A stretch of 32,352 nucleotides of DNA. Origin: a virus. This document shows positions 15,162 to 22,173 of the stretch, one piece after another; the stretch's first letter is position 1, and the number at the start of each line of letters is the position of its first letter. The stretch lies in IMG/VR virus record IMGVR_UViG_3300046004_000462, positions 1 to 32,352 of that record; one strand, 5' to 3'. The translations under genes and the position numbers were made by a program. The notes under the pieces were generated by a model. That model searched no databases, was not told the origin of the DNA, and was given only the letters and a program-made list of their open reading frames with translations.

Positions 15162-15190
15162 TATATAAGACATAAGTCCTTATTTGTCAA
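15162..15190 (-). promoter_or_regulatory. Sigma70-type promoter of the tmRNA gene
   Basis: -35 TTGACA (15190-15185), 17-bp spacer, -10 TATATA (15167-15162). Start is expected near 15155. The -35 element overlaps the final codons of the upstream nuclease gene. A hairpin ATTGTTGA/TCAACAAC-type stem follows in the 5' leader (about 15150-15132), possibly for processing. Confidence 0.85.
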
Positions 15191-15848
15191 TACCTTTTTC
15201 AAACAAATCGCGAGTTTCAATAAGTTTTTTAGCCCAGTTGTCACGCTTTTCTATGAACACCTGAGGCTCGTCACCGTCTACGGCAATCAAGATGATGAGA
15301 TAGGGAACAGGAATACCAGTCCGTTCTTCATACATGATTGCATATGCAGCGGTCTGCATAAAGTAGGAACTGATATATTCCTTCTTCTTGGGCCGATTGG
15401 AAGTCTTAAAGTCGATTACAGCCCGAGTACCGTTGTATTCACCGATACAGTCAACACGACCAGCCATACGTAAGAAGTCGCTGTATAATGCCAGCTCTTG
15501 GCAATGAATGTTATCGATAGGCTCAAGAATTGACTTAAACTTAGTGAACATTTCCCTGTCGAGCAAGGACGCTTTTACACCATCAAAATCAACTTCTTCA
15601 TTCTTTAGATATGCTTCGGTAAGTGTGTGGATTTTAGTACCACGAGTAGAAGCCTGCTTAGAAATACGATTGGCTTCTTCTTCCCCGACACGCTCACGCC
15701 ACTTGTTGATTGAGTCTTTGTTTAAGACCCCTAGAACGGTGGTAGCAGAGGGATATCCAACACCTGCGGCATTGACGTAAACTCTGCTACCATCTTCTCT
15801 TGTTTCATCTTGGGCGAAATCAGTATAATCATAGATTGTTTTGAACAT
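15180..15848 (-). CDS. PD-(D/E)XK nuclease, RecB/exonuclease-like
   Basis: 222 residues. The nuclease core is visible: 'ASTRGTKIHTLTEAYL' (helix with the motif-I His), 'AGRVDCIGEYNGTRAVIDFKTSN' (about 128-150) with Asp and the D-x-K signature (DFKT), and 'YFMQTAAYAIMYEERTG', the conserved Q..Y helix. Similar small exonucleases are common in T4-like phages of aquatic bacteria and probably act in recombination or host DNA breakdown. A consensus-like promoter ends only five bases before the ATG, so the transcript may be leaderless or nearly so. Its last codons contain the -35 box of the tmRNA promoter. Confidence 0.8.
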   Translation of the reverse strand: MFKTIYDYTDFAQDETREDGSRVYVNAAGVGYPSATTVLGVLNKDSINKWRERVGEEEANRISKQASTRGTKIHTLTEAYLKNEEVDFDGVKASLLDREMFTKFKSILEPIDNIHCQELALYSDFLRMAGRVDCIGEYNGTRAVIDFKTSNRPKKKEYISSYFMQTAAYAIMYEERTGIPVPYLIILIAVDGDEPQVFIEKRDNWAKKLIETRDLFEKGIDK

Positions 15849-15853
15849 ATACT

Positions 15854-15882
15854 CTTATAACATGATTCTCATAGTTTGTCAA
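15854..15882 (-). promoter_or_regulatory. Sigma70-type promoter of the PD-(D/E)XK nuclease gene
   Basis: -35 TTGACA (15882-15877), 17-bp spacer, -10 TATAAG (15859-15854), filling the 39-bp gap after PhoH. The expected start point falls on or next to the ATG at 15848, giving a leaderless transcript unless the true start codon is further in. Confidence 0.7.
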
Positions 15883-15887
15883 GTCTT

Positions 15888-16643
15888 TTATGCGTATCTC
15901 TCCTCATATTCTAGTCTGGCTAGAATATATTCCTTAACCAATTTGGACCTTACTATATCATGAACAGTAAACTCTAGTGTTTTGAACGAAGGCATTAGTT
16001 CTGCGATAGCGATAAACTTTTGAAGTCCCGACATATCGTTCTTTTTATATAAATCAGTTTGACGGAAATCTCCGCAAAAGATGATCTTTGAGTTTCTGCC
16101 AATTCGGGTCATAATCGAATTGAGTTCCATATCCGTCATATTCTGACATTCATCAACAATGACGATGGAATTATCTAGAGTGATACCACGAACAAACGAG
16201 GTGATCATAAAGTTCACCGACTTTTGTTCTTGCAATCGCTGAAATGGCTGGATATGATTAAACAAATCCTCGCAGATTTCTACATAAGGTAACTGATAAA
16301 CTTCTGTCTTTTCTTTTTCATCACCCGGTAGGTGACCAATTTCTCTTGATGGAACAGCAGAGCGGACTATTACTACTCGCTCAAATACTGTTTCTGGATC
16401 TAGTGCTTCTTCTAGTGCCTTAAAAAGCGCGATGTAGGTTTTCCCTGTTCCTGCTACACCGTGTAATAAAATTGCTGGGGACTGTTGGTCGTAAAGTTCA
16501 AAAAATCGTCTCTGATTAAAGTTTTTTGGTTGAATATTTTTTAGGTCTTCGTATTTTACTTTGCATAGCTTACTCTTCTCTAAGGTTACAGGAGCATCGT
16601 TATTTGAGACAACTTGTAATGGGATTTGTTTTTTTCTTGCCAT
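15888..16643 (-). CDS. phoH: PhoH-like ATPase
   Basis: 251 residues with AAAGGA 6 nt before the ATG. It has a basic N-terminus, 'IQPKNFNQRRFFELY', Walker A 'LLHGVAGTGKTY' (59-70), 'VVIVRSAVPSREIGHLPGDEKEK' (89-112), Walker B 'SIVIVDECQNMT' (159-170) and the sensor-like 'KIIFCGDFRQTDL'. This is the PhoH ATPase core, related to superfamily 1 helicases and very common in marine phages. Its role is not established; RNA metabolism is one suggestion. Two hairpins, one terminator-like, lie just upstream, so its expression depends on read-through or an unseen promoter. A candidate octamer AATAAATA lies at 16768-16775. Confidence 0.92.
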   Translation of the reverse strand: MARKKQIPLQVVSNNDAPVTLEKSKLCKVKYEDLKNIQPKNFNQRRFFELYDQQSPAILLHGVAGTGKTYIALFKALEEALDPETVFERVVIVRSAVPSREIGHLPGDEKEKTEVYQLPYVEICEDLFNHIQPFQRLQEQKSVNFMITSFVRGITLDNSIVIVDECQNMTDMELNSIMTRIGRNSKIIFCGDFRQTDLYKKNDMSGLQKFIAIAELMPSFKTLEFTVHDIVRSKLVKEYILARLEYEERYA

Positions 16644-16673
16644 GACAGTCCTTTAGGGGGTTTGAGTTGATAC

Positions 16674-16723
16674 AAAAAAGGCGACCCTGCTATTGCAGAG
16701 TCGCCGAGTGCCAAGGGAGGCAC
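16674..16723 (-). terminator. Tandem hairpins with rho-independent terminator upstream of phoH
   Basis: Minus strand: hairpin GTGCC-TCCCTT-GGCAC (16723-16708) is followed directly by GGCGACTCTGC-AATA-GCAGGGTCGCC (16705-16680, one mismatch). TTTTTT follows at 16679-16674. This would end transcripts of the gene at 16771-17319, only about 30 nt before the phoH start codon. Confidence 0.75.
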
Positions 16724-16770
16724 GATAGCTGGAGGAGGTGAGATCGGTATAACTGTCTTCATGTAGTTAT

Positions 16771-17319
16771 TTATTGTGTTGCGTCTTTCCACCAGCTAGG
16801 AATATCACGATTTTTCCATTTTGCCATAGTTTTTTTCGCACCGATATAATAGTTACGATATGACTGTAAGGAGTCGCCCGATACTTTATATTCATCTGGC
16901 ATAGCAGGTGTCGGTTGTGTTAAATGACTTACAGGAATATTTCTGGGCGGCTTGCGAAGAAAATAAACTAGTCGGTCAGTGGCATGAATTCTGCCATAGC
17001 GATGAGTGTATTCTGTAAGCAGGGATTGGAATAGACACATAAGCCAAGTATAATTATTGTTAGACTGGCGAACCCAGACAGCACTCGGATGATTGATATG
17101 TGTGGCTTTGTAGAGAACGGTTTCTAGCGTATTGTCTTCCATTCGCCATCTCTTGATTGAACGGCCATTAGCAGTCTTGTCCAGATATTGTTCACCGTCA
17201 ATTACACGGTGAGCGGTAGATAACAGTTGTGCATATTCTATAATCATCTTGACAACATGCTTGTCATTATGATATTCAGCGCACTTGGAAACGTCACGGT
17301 CCAAATAAAAGATATTCAT
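16771..17319 (-). CDS. Conserved phage protein of unknown function (MNIFYLDRD family)
   Basis: 182 residues. The opening 'MNIFYLDRDVSKCAEYHNDKHVVKMIIEYAQLLSTAHRV' is a pattern I recognise from many T4-like phage genomes, without an established function. Cys, His and Asp-Lys-His (C-x2-YH-x-DKH) could form a metal or catalytic centre. Downstream are 'HPSAVWVRQSNNNYTWL' and 'VSGDSLQSYRNYYIGAKK..MAKWKNRDIPSWW', both aromatic-rich. No signal or membrane segments. A perfect-consensus promoter (TTGACA-16-TATAAT) lies about 65 bases upstream within the previous gene, and a terminator follows the stop, so it can be a single transcription unit. Confidence 0.75.
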   Translation of the reverse strand: MNIFYLDRDVSKCAEYHNDKHVVKMIIEYAQLLSTAHRVIDGEQYLDKTANGRSIKRWRMEDNTLETVLYKATHINHPSAVWVRQSNNNYTWLMCLFQSLLTEYTHRYGRIHATDRLVYFLRKPPRNIPVSHLTQPTPAMPDEYKVSGDSLQSYRNYYIGAKKTMAKWKNRDIPSWWKDATQ

Positions 17320-17325
17320 GATATA

Positions 17326-17598
17326 TTAACTTTCTTCAATAGATTCACGTATGCAGCGTATATGCTCTTTTGCTACACTTGATATTATATCAGATTCCCT
17401 CGCAATGTCAAGACATTCTATAACTTCAATTGGGTCCATTTCTAATAAATCGTCCATCATGTTTCTTTCTGGTGTAACTCCGAAAGCATTTACGCAAAAT
17501 AAAACAATCTCAATATCGGCATCCGTATACAACGGTATGCGATAGCGTCTAGGTTCCTTACGAAACTTGTCTGGAAACTTTAGAATATTATTAGTCAT
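17326..17598 (-). CDS. Small hypothetical protein, 90 aa
   Basis: 90 residues, mixed charge, predicted mostly helical: 'ILKFPDKFRKEPRRYRIPLYTDADIEIVLFCVNAFG', then an acidic helix 'DDLLEMDPIEVIECLDIARESD'. I do not recognise a family. The gene lies 6 nt upstream of the 182-aa gene and 11 nt downstream of the carbamoyltransferase, so it fits the operon. Its middle codes both for protein and for a consensus promoter for the next gene. Confidence 0.6.
   Translation of the reverse strand: MTNNILKFPDKFRKEPRRYRIPLYTDADIEIVLFCVNAFGVTPERNMMDDLLEMDPIEVIECLDIARESDIISSVAKEHIRCIRESIEES
17384..17411 (-). promoter_or_regulatory. Perfect-consensus sigma70 promoter inside the 90-aa gene
   Basis: -35 TTGACA (17411-17406), 16-bp spacer, -10 TATAAT (17389-17384). 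Both hexamers are exact. Transcription would begin near 17377, giving a ~58-nt leader to the 182-aa gene at 17319. The element lies fully in coding sequence. Confidence 0.6.
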
Positions 17599-17609
17599 GT
17601 TAATATTTA

Positions 17610-19043
17610 TTATGAAAAGACTTTCACGCCATATTTCGCTTCAAAATCATCAGCATCTTTAAAGTTATTCACCATCGGCATACCCTTGATATTGAGACTT
17701 GTATTCAATAGCATTGGACAACCAGTTTCTTCATACCACCTACTAAGAAGGGCATATAGTCCCGGGTGTTGCTCTTTTGTCACAGTTTGGACGCGAGATG
17801 TCCCATCAGCATGAACAATAGCAGGAAACTGATCAGGATATTTACATCTTGAAGTATATTGCATATAAGGGGAGTCTTCCCATGACATTTCAAAGTAGTC
17901 TCGCGCACGTCCTGCCAGAATGACTGGAGCAAATGGGCGAAATTTTTGACGCTTTTTAATAGCATTTACTTTATCCTTAATGTCATGACCTCTTGGATCA
18001 GCTAGAAGGCTGCGATTACCTAATGCTCTAGGGCCGAATTCTGCTTGACCATTTGCAACACCTACTATACCAGTCTTATGCAATTCTGTCAAGAGTTTTT
18101 CTACCGGATATTCTCCTCCCATATCTGCGCCGAGATATGGACCCTTCCATTTCAATTTTTGTCTGTTGTTAGCTGCAATCGCACCCAAGGAACTTCCTGC
18201 ATCACCCGGATTTGGCATAATCCAAACGTTCTTGAAGTATTTTCTAGCAAGATGATTTGCAGAACAGTTTAACGCACAGCCACCCATAAGAACAAGATTA
18301 TCTTGTGCGGCATCTTTCATTTTTGCTCGTATCAGAAGTTTTTCGAATTCTTCTTCATAGACTTTTTGAGTTGCCGCAGCGACACTATAAATGTCCAGGT
18401 CTCCGTCATCTGGCCGCCACCAGCGACATCCACGATGCAGGTTCTCAGATTTCCAAAGATTTTTTACTTCATCATAATACTTTCCAGGATCACCATATGC
18501 TACCATTCCCATTAAGATATATTCGTCTTCATTGGGCTTTAACCCAATTCTATCTGTCATAGCAGAATAGAACAGACCCAAAGACTTAGGATAGTCCATA
18601 GACCATTTCTTTTTGAGTTTACTACCAGAGCATTTCCAGATTGACGCAGTATCGAATTCACCGATAGCATCAATAACAAGAGCGGTTGCATTATCATACG
18701 GCGAAGTATAGAAGCCAGCCGCGGCATGTGATTCATGATGAAATGCAAATTCTACCGGAATATCTTTTAGTCCGAAAGCAGCAAGATATTGTCTAACGCT
18801 AAATCTAACCATGCCCTGACCCGCAAGCAATCGTCTCATAGCTCTAAGTTTAGGTTTTTCATACCAGTGAATTTTTTCTGGTTTACCAAACATCAATGCC
18901 GCGCGAATTAAATCTACATTCAAGTCTTTGTCATTTTTGATACCCGAATACCGTTCAGCATGAGAAGCAAATAAAATTTCACTTCCATCAACTACTGTCA
19001 AAGATGCATCATGTGCTGCTGCGGATATACCCCATTCAATCAT
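17610..19043 (-). CDS. Carbamoyltransferase, NodU/CmcH (TobZ) family
   Basis: 477 residues, shorter than most NodU-type enzymes (about 550-600). N-terminal ASKHA-like domain: 'WGISAAAHDASLTVVDG' (4-20) and 'FHHESHAAAGFYTSPYDNATALVIDA' with the His-rich metal site (HHESH). 'LVLMGGCALNCSAN' and 'IMPNPGDAGSSLGA' follow. The C-terminal YrdC-like part has 'GQAEFGPRALGNRSLLADPR' and 'KFRPFAPVI'. All key motifs appear present. Such enzymes transfer carbamoyl from carbamoyl phosphate through an adenylate to sugar or nucleotide hydroxyls. In a phage the target could be modified DNA bases, a nucleotide or a surface sugar; the sequence does not decide. Its ATG overlaps the stop of the 34-aa gene by 8 nt. 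Confidence 0.88.
   Translation of the reverse strand: MIEWGISAAAHDASLTVVDGSEILFASHAERYSGIKNDKDLNVDLIRAALMFGKPEKIHWYEKPKLRAMRRLLAGQGMVRFSVRQYLAAFGLKDIPVEFAFHHESHAAAGFYTSPYDNATALVIDAIGEFDTASIWKCSGSKLKKKWSMDYPKSLGLFYSAMTDRIGLKPNEDEYILMGMVAYGDPGKYYDEVKNLWKSENLHRGCRWWRPDDGDLDIYSVAAATQKVYEEEFEKLLIRAKMKDAAQDNLVLMGGCALNCSANHLARKYFKNVWIMPNPGDAGSSLGAIAANNRQKLKWKGPYLGADMGGEYPVEKLLTELHKTGIVGVANGQAEFGPRALGNRSLLADPRGHDIKDKVNAIKKRQKFRPFAPVILAGRARDYFEMSWEDSPYMQYTSRCKYPDQFPAIVHADGTSRVQTVTKEQHPGLYALLSRWYEETGCPMLLNTSLNIKGMPMVNNFKDADDFEAKYGVKVFS
18064..18092 (-). promoter_or_regulatory. Possible internal sigma70-type promoter in the carbamoyltransferase gene
   Basis: TTGACA (18092-18087), 17-bp spacer, TATAGT (18069-18064). 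It would give a transcript entering the 90-aa and 182-aa genes. It lies deep in coding sequence and may be coincidence. Confidence 0.3.
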
Positions 19044-19140
19044 AGATGAACGGATCCATTTTACGTAATTCTTTAATTCGTTTTAGATGCTTTCTTCTAG
19101 CAAAATATGAATTAATTTTTTTTATCAGCCATTTTAACAT
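19036..19140 (-). CDS. Small basic protein preceding the carbamoyltransferase, 34 aa
   Basis: ATG at 19140 with an excellent Shine-Dalgarno (CGGAG, 7 nt away) and TGA overlapping the carbamoyltransferase start (ATGATTGA). The product begins with an amphipathic segment 'LKWLIKKINSYFARRKHLK' and ends 'RKMDPFIYD'. Short proteins ending in 'DPFIY' precede other genes in aquatic phages as far as I recall, so this is probably real. It may be mainly a translational coupler or a small membrane-associated peptide. Function unknown. Confidence 0.65.
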   Translation of the reverse strand: MLKWLIKKINSYFARRKHLKRIKELRKMDPFIYD

Positions 19141-19184
19141 AAAGTAACTCCGTAAAGTATAAGTGTGTAGCAATAGAAATTATC

Positions 19185-20540
19185 TCAATTCAATGTCTCG
19201 CAGTTTGCTCCAAAACCTATGACCCGAGTTTTTTCTGGTAACAATTTAATAAAACTTTTATACCTAGCTTGTGTTTCTTTTAGACCATAGTATCCATTGC
19301 TGAAATCAGTGCAAAATATATTAGAGATGTTAATTAATCCATTTTCAGATAGATGTGAACAAAGAGTTTCGGGAGAATTGAATAAATCACATTGAACAAA
19401 AACAACATTACTTTTTCTAAATTCTTCAATCAATTTATTAAAGTTTTCTTCTCCGCCGAAATACGAAACAGTTCGCTGATAACTCTCCAGAAAATCTTTA
19501 GTGAATTCTCCTGATTCCGTAAAAACCTGTCCACCGAGACATTTAAATGTTTTTTTATGTGGATACTCCTGCATTAATTGCAATGGATTTTTATTACTGT
19601 GCATTAGAGTTTCAATCCACTGAATACTTTTTGGATTGAAGTCATATATCACAATTTTACCATCCTGCTTCAGTTTACCCCGATGTAAAATTTCTAAAAA
19701 CTTGAACCCAGCGGCGGGAAACGCAGCGAAAGAATATTGCTTATTATTAAAATCAATTTTTATTTCTTCACTATTAAGAACCCAAATTTGATCAGAAAAG
19801 TTTCGAAGAGTATTAATAAAACGAATTTGATTGGGATTGGTAACTCCACAATTTCGTAATTCTTTTAGTGATTGTAATAGTTCATTGCCGTTATTCTCTG
19901 GGTAATAATATGTCCGCTTGGATCGTATCGTGTCATTCCAATTACCGATTTCACAATTACCACGACTAGAAGCATTAAAGTAATTCCATCCCTGCTTGGT
20001 ATGCTTCTGCGGTTTATATTCACCAGTATAGCGAATCCACAACGGTGTATAATCGTCATGGAAATTTTCTTCGCTTCTTTCTACAACCGGCAGTTCTTCA
20101 ATTTTCTGTTCCCATGCACCATAACTTGGTTTACCACATTTAATCCAGTTGCGGCTATTAACTAACACAAACTGATGATGTAGCTCGTACCAATCTTCTT
20201 TCCATTCTAAGATGTGCCCGAACGCCATGTAGTTGGGACTGGAAAGTATTTCTTCTCTGATCTCAAAGAGGATAGACATGTCATAGATGCGAACACCCGC
20301 TGCCATAAACAAGATATTCTTGTAAGTTCCGTGATACTTTGACATACCATCATCGATACTATCACATTCTAAAATTGATAATGTATTTTCGCGCCGCGCC
20401 AGTTGGTTAAACCTGAGCGCATAAAACTTAGTATACTCAACCATTCTTTTTGCAAGTTCTTTATTTTTAATCGTCTCAGTCGGAAAAATGCAAATTGCTA
20501 AATCTACATCGTTGACAAAATTACCTTGCACGATATTCAT
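19185..20540 (-). CDS. Unknown 451-aa protein with methyltransferase-like segment
   Basis: I do not recognise the full protein. The first ~150 residues have 'DLAICIFPTETI', 'NILFMAAGVRIYDMSILFEI' and 'YMAFGHILEW', reminiscent of a glycosyltransferase-like or nucleotide-binding fold. The C-terminal part has 'FAAFPAAGFKFLEILHRGKLKQDGKIVIYDFNPKSIQWIETL' (about 271-312), which looks like motifs I and II of a class I SAM-dependent methyltransferase, then 'VVFVQCDLFNSPE' and 'ISNIFCTDFSNGYYG'. The start overlaps the oxygenase stop by ATGA. It is the last gene of the radical SAM operon, so it probably shares that pathway. Confidence 0.55.
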   Translation of the reverse strand: MNIVQGNFVNDVDLAICIFPTETIKNKELAKRMVEYTKFYALRFNQLARRENTLSILECDSIDDGMSKYHGTYKNILFMAAGVRIYDMSILFEIREEILSSPNYMAFGHILEWKEDWYELHHQFVLVNSRNWIKCGKPSYGAWEQKIEELPVVERSEENFHDDYTPLWIRYTGEYKPQKHTKQGWNYFNASSRGNCEIGNWNDTIRSKRTYYYPENNGNELLQSLKELRNCGVTNPNQIRFINTLRNFSDQIWVLNSEEIKIDFNNKQYSFAAFPAAGFKFLEILHRGKLKQDGKIVIYDFNPKSIQWIETLMHSNKNPLQLMQEYPHKKTFKCLGGQVFTESGEFTKDFLESYQRTVSYFGGEENFNKLIEEFRKSNVVFVQCDLFNSPETLCSHLSENGLINISNIFCTDFSNGYYGLKETQARYKSFIKLLPEKTRVIGFGANCETLN

Positions 20541-21214
20541 AGTATTTCTCGTAAAAGTTCAGCGGGATTTGTAGTAAGTTTACCATGAATAATAATATGG
20601 TAACGATATTCGTCGCTATCGTTGATAACAGCGTGTTTCTTACCAATGTCAAGTAAAAAACCAGAACCTTGCTTAAACGGAACAACGCCATGTCCTTCTA
20701 TCACAAACTCACAACCTTCTGGGTTATTAATCGCAAAATTAAAAGGTCCGAAGATTCTTCCGATACCATCTGTATGTGGCATAATATATCCCTGAGGACT
20801 CATTCTCATGATACGAATTCTACCGTAATCTTTAAATGGTAGCGAATCAATTAGGTTTTTTGTCAATGGTAATTTCTCACAGACAGAAGTCCATTTATAG
20901 TTTGCTTCTTCTTCGCTGCTAAATCCATACCGATCATAATTTTCAGTTTTGTCGTAATCGATACCGTGCACCGTTAGCGAGTACCAACCCTCGTGACCAT
21001 AACTTTCAATTTTATCTTTTGCTCTGTGTTCTACAAAAAGTTCGCTAACAGCAGATAACTCTGCTATAATTTCATTGTAGTTATGAGTTCCTGTTGCGTT
21101 TACTTGCGACCAGGGCCAATCTGTTTCCCACAGATTATTCGGAAACGTATTGGGATAATTCCATTGCTTCTTTTTGTTTTCTGTAAGAAAGTTGATCAGT
21201 TCTGTGTTAGACAC
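20537..21214 (-). CDS. 2OG-Fe(II) oxygenase, aspartyl/asparaginyl hydroxylase-like
   Basis: 225 residues if started at GTG 21214, two bases after the upstream stop. The frame also opens at TTG 21262 but contains no ATG near the start, so I prefer GTG. The C-terminal double-stranded beta-helix is clear: 'RIRIMRMSPQGYIMPHTDG' with the H-x-D iron ligands (His147, Asp149), 'NFAINNPEGCEFVI', 'GSGFLLDIGKKHAVIN' with the third ligand His194, then Arg204 for 2-oxoglutarate (DEYRYHIIIHG). The family hydroxylates protein side chains or small molecules. The substrate is unknown; a link to the flanking radical SAM enzymes is likely. Translational coupling on both sides. Confidence 0.82.
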   Translation of the reverse strand: MSNTELINFLTENKKKQWNYPNTFPNNLWETDWPWSQVNATGTHNYNEIIAELSAVSELFVEHRAKDKIESYGHEGWYSLTVHGIDYDKTENYDRYGFSSEEEANYKWTSVCEKLPLTKNLIDSLPFKDYGRIRIMRMSPQGYIMPHTDGIGRIFGPFNFAINNPEGCEFVIEGHGVVPFKQGSGFLLDIGKKHAVINDSDEYRYHIIIHGKLTTNPAELLREIL

Positions 21215-21216
21215 AA

Positions 21217-22173
21217 TTATATCTTTTCTTTGCTTATCATAAAATCTGTTCCACAAAAGCAAAGTTTCTGGTTACAAATAACTCCCTTGGTTGGAAGTTG
21301 GTAATCCGCATGGTCGTTGATATGAAACATATATCCGCCCTGAAGACAATTCGCAACCTGGACATGTCCAGACCAAGAGACAAACAAACTTTCCAATCCT
21401 GCTGCACAATACCATCCAGCAAACTTATTATCACCTTCAGTAATATATTTATTTGACTGTCCATTATATTCTACCGAACCATCGTCGAAATAAAAGTCAG
21501 ACATCATGGACGAGTATTTGAAGTTTGGATTTACAATCGACGGATCATAATTCATTTCTTTTCTTGGAATTGACATTAGAATACTTTCCTGCTCGGGCGT
21601 ATAGGTTTCTCCAACGTTTGTTGCTCTCGCTTGTTCAGGAAGAACTCTTACTGCTTCTACTGCAATCTCAGGAATTTCACAACAACGTTGATACATTTCA
21701 TATGCTTTGTCCCAATATCTAGAATCCATCATGATTCTAACAGTTACTAAAGTTTGCTTTGATGCAACCTTTACCTTCTCTAAAAATTCTGGGTCTTCAT
21801 AACTTGGATGATAACTAAAGCATATATAACTAAATTTTTGGGCAATTTTTTCCCAATATTTTATAGGTTTTACACCATTTGTAGTTAAACCAATAGTATT
21901 ATTCTTACTCGTATAGAAAATGTCTACCAATTCTTTAAAGAACGGACTCAGTGTCGGTTCACCGCCGCTGATAGTGCAATGTATCTTTGGGTAGTGGTCA
22001 ATGAGTCGATAGATAAATTCTTTTGCACGCTCCCATTCATAGTGGTGATTCTTACCAGAATTCAATATTGGTGGACAATACGCGCAACGATTATTACAAA
22101 TATTATTAATAATCCACGTAAGCAACATTACATTTTCTGTTTGCTGTATTTTTATTAATTTCTTATCCATCAT
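21217..22173 (-). CDS. Radical SAM enzyme with Cys-rich (SPASM-like) C-terminus
   Basis: 318 residues. The 4Fe-4S/SAM motif is 'NNICNNRCAYCPP' (CxxxCxxC, about Cys26/Cys30/Cys33), followed by 'CTISGGEPTLSPFF' (the GGE SAM-contact motif) and 'IGLTTNG'. The C-terminal third has several cysteines: 'GWYCAAGLESLFVSWSGHVQVANCLQGG' and 'ICNQKLCFCGTDF', suggesting one or two auxiliary Fe-S clusters as in SPASM/twitch enzymes. Such proteins modify peptides, nucleosides or carbohydrates by radical chemistry. The start overlaps the 315-aa gene stop by four bases. Substrate unknown. Confidence 0.85.
   Translation of the reverse strand: MMDKKLIKIQQTENVMLLTWIINNICNNRCAYCPPILNSGKNHHYEWERAKEFIYRLIDHYPKIHCTISGGEPTLSPFFKELVDIFYTSKNNTIGLTTNGVKPIKYWEKIAQKFSYICFSYHPSYEDPEFLEKVKVASKQTLVTVRIMMDSRYWDKAYEMYQRCCEIPEIAVEAVRVLPEQARATNVGETYTPEQESILMSIPRKEMNYDPSIVNPNFKYSSMMSDFYFDDGSVEYNGQSNKYITEGDNKFAGWYCAAGLESLFVSWSGHVQVANCLQGGYMFHINDHADYQLPTKGVICNQKLCFCGTDFMISKEKI

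Noticed and set aside
16586-16792. Minus-strand frame reading through the hairpins upstream of phoH
   Set aside because: The terminator and hairpins explain the region; the frame overlaps phoH in another frame and the product is Pro-rich without homology signs.
17604-17611. Minus-strand AATAAATA near the 90-aa gene
   Set aside because: Only 5 bases before the ATG at 17598, too close to act as its late promoter.
18064-18092. Internal TTGACA-17-TATAGT as a definite promoter
   Set aside because: Kept only as a low-confidence candidate because it lies in conserved carbamoyltransferase coding sequence.
21215-21262. N-terminal extension of the oxygenase starting at TTG
   Set aside because: It would overlap the radical SAM gene by 46 bases with no ribosome binding site; GTG at 21214 is placed better.
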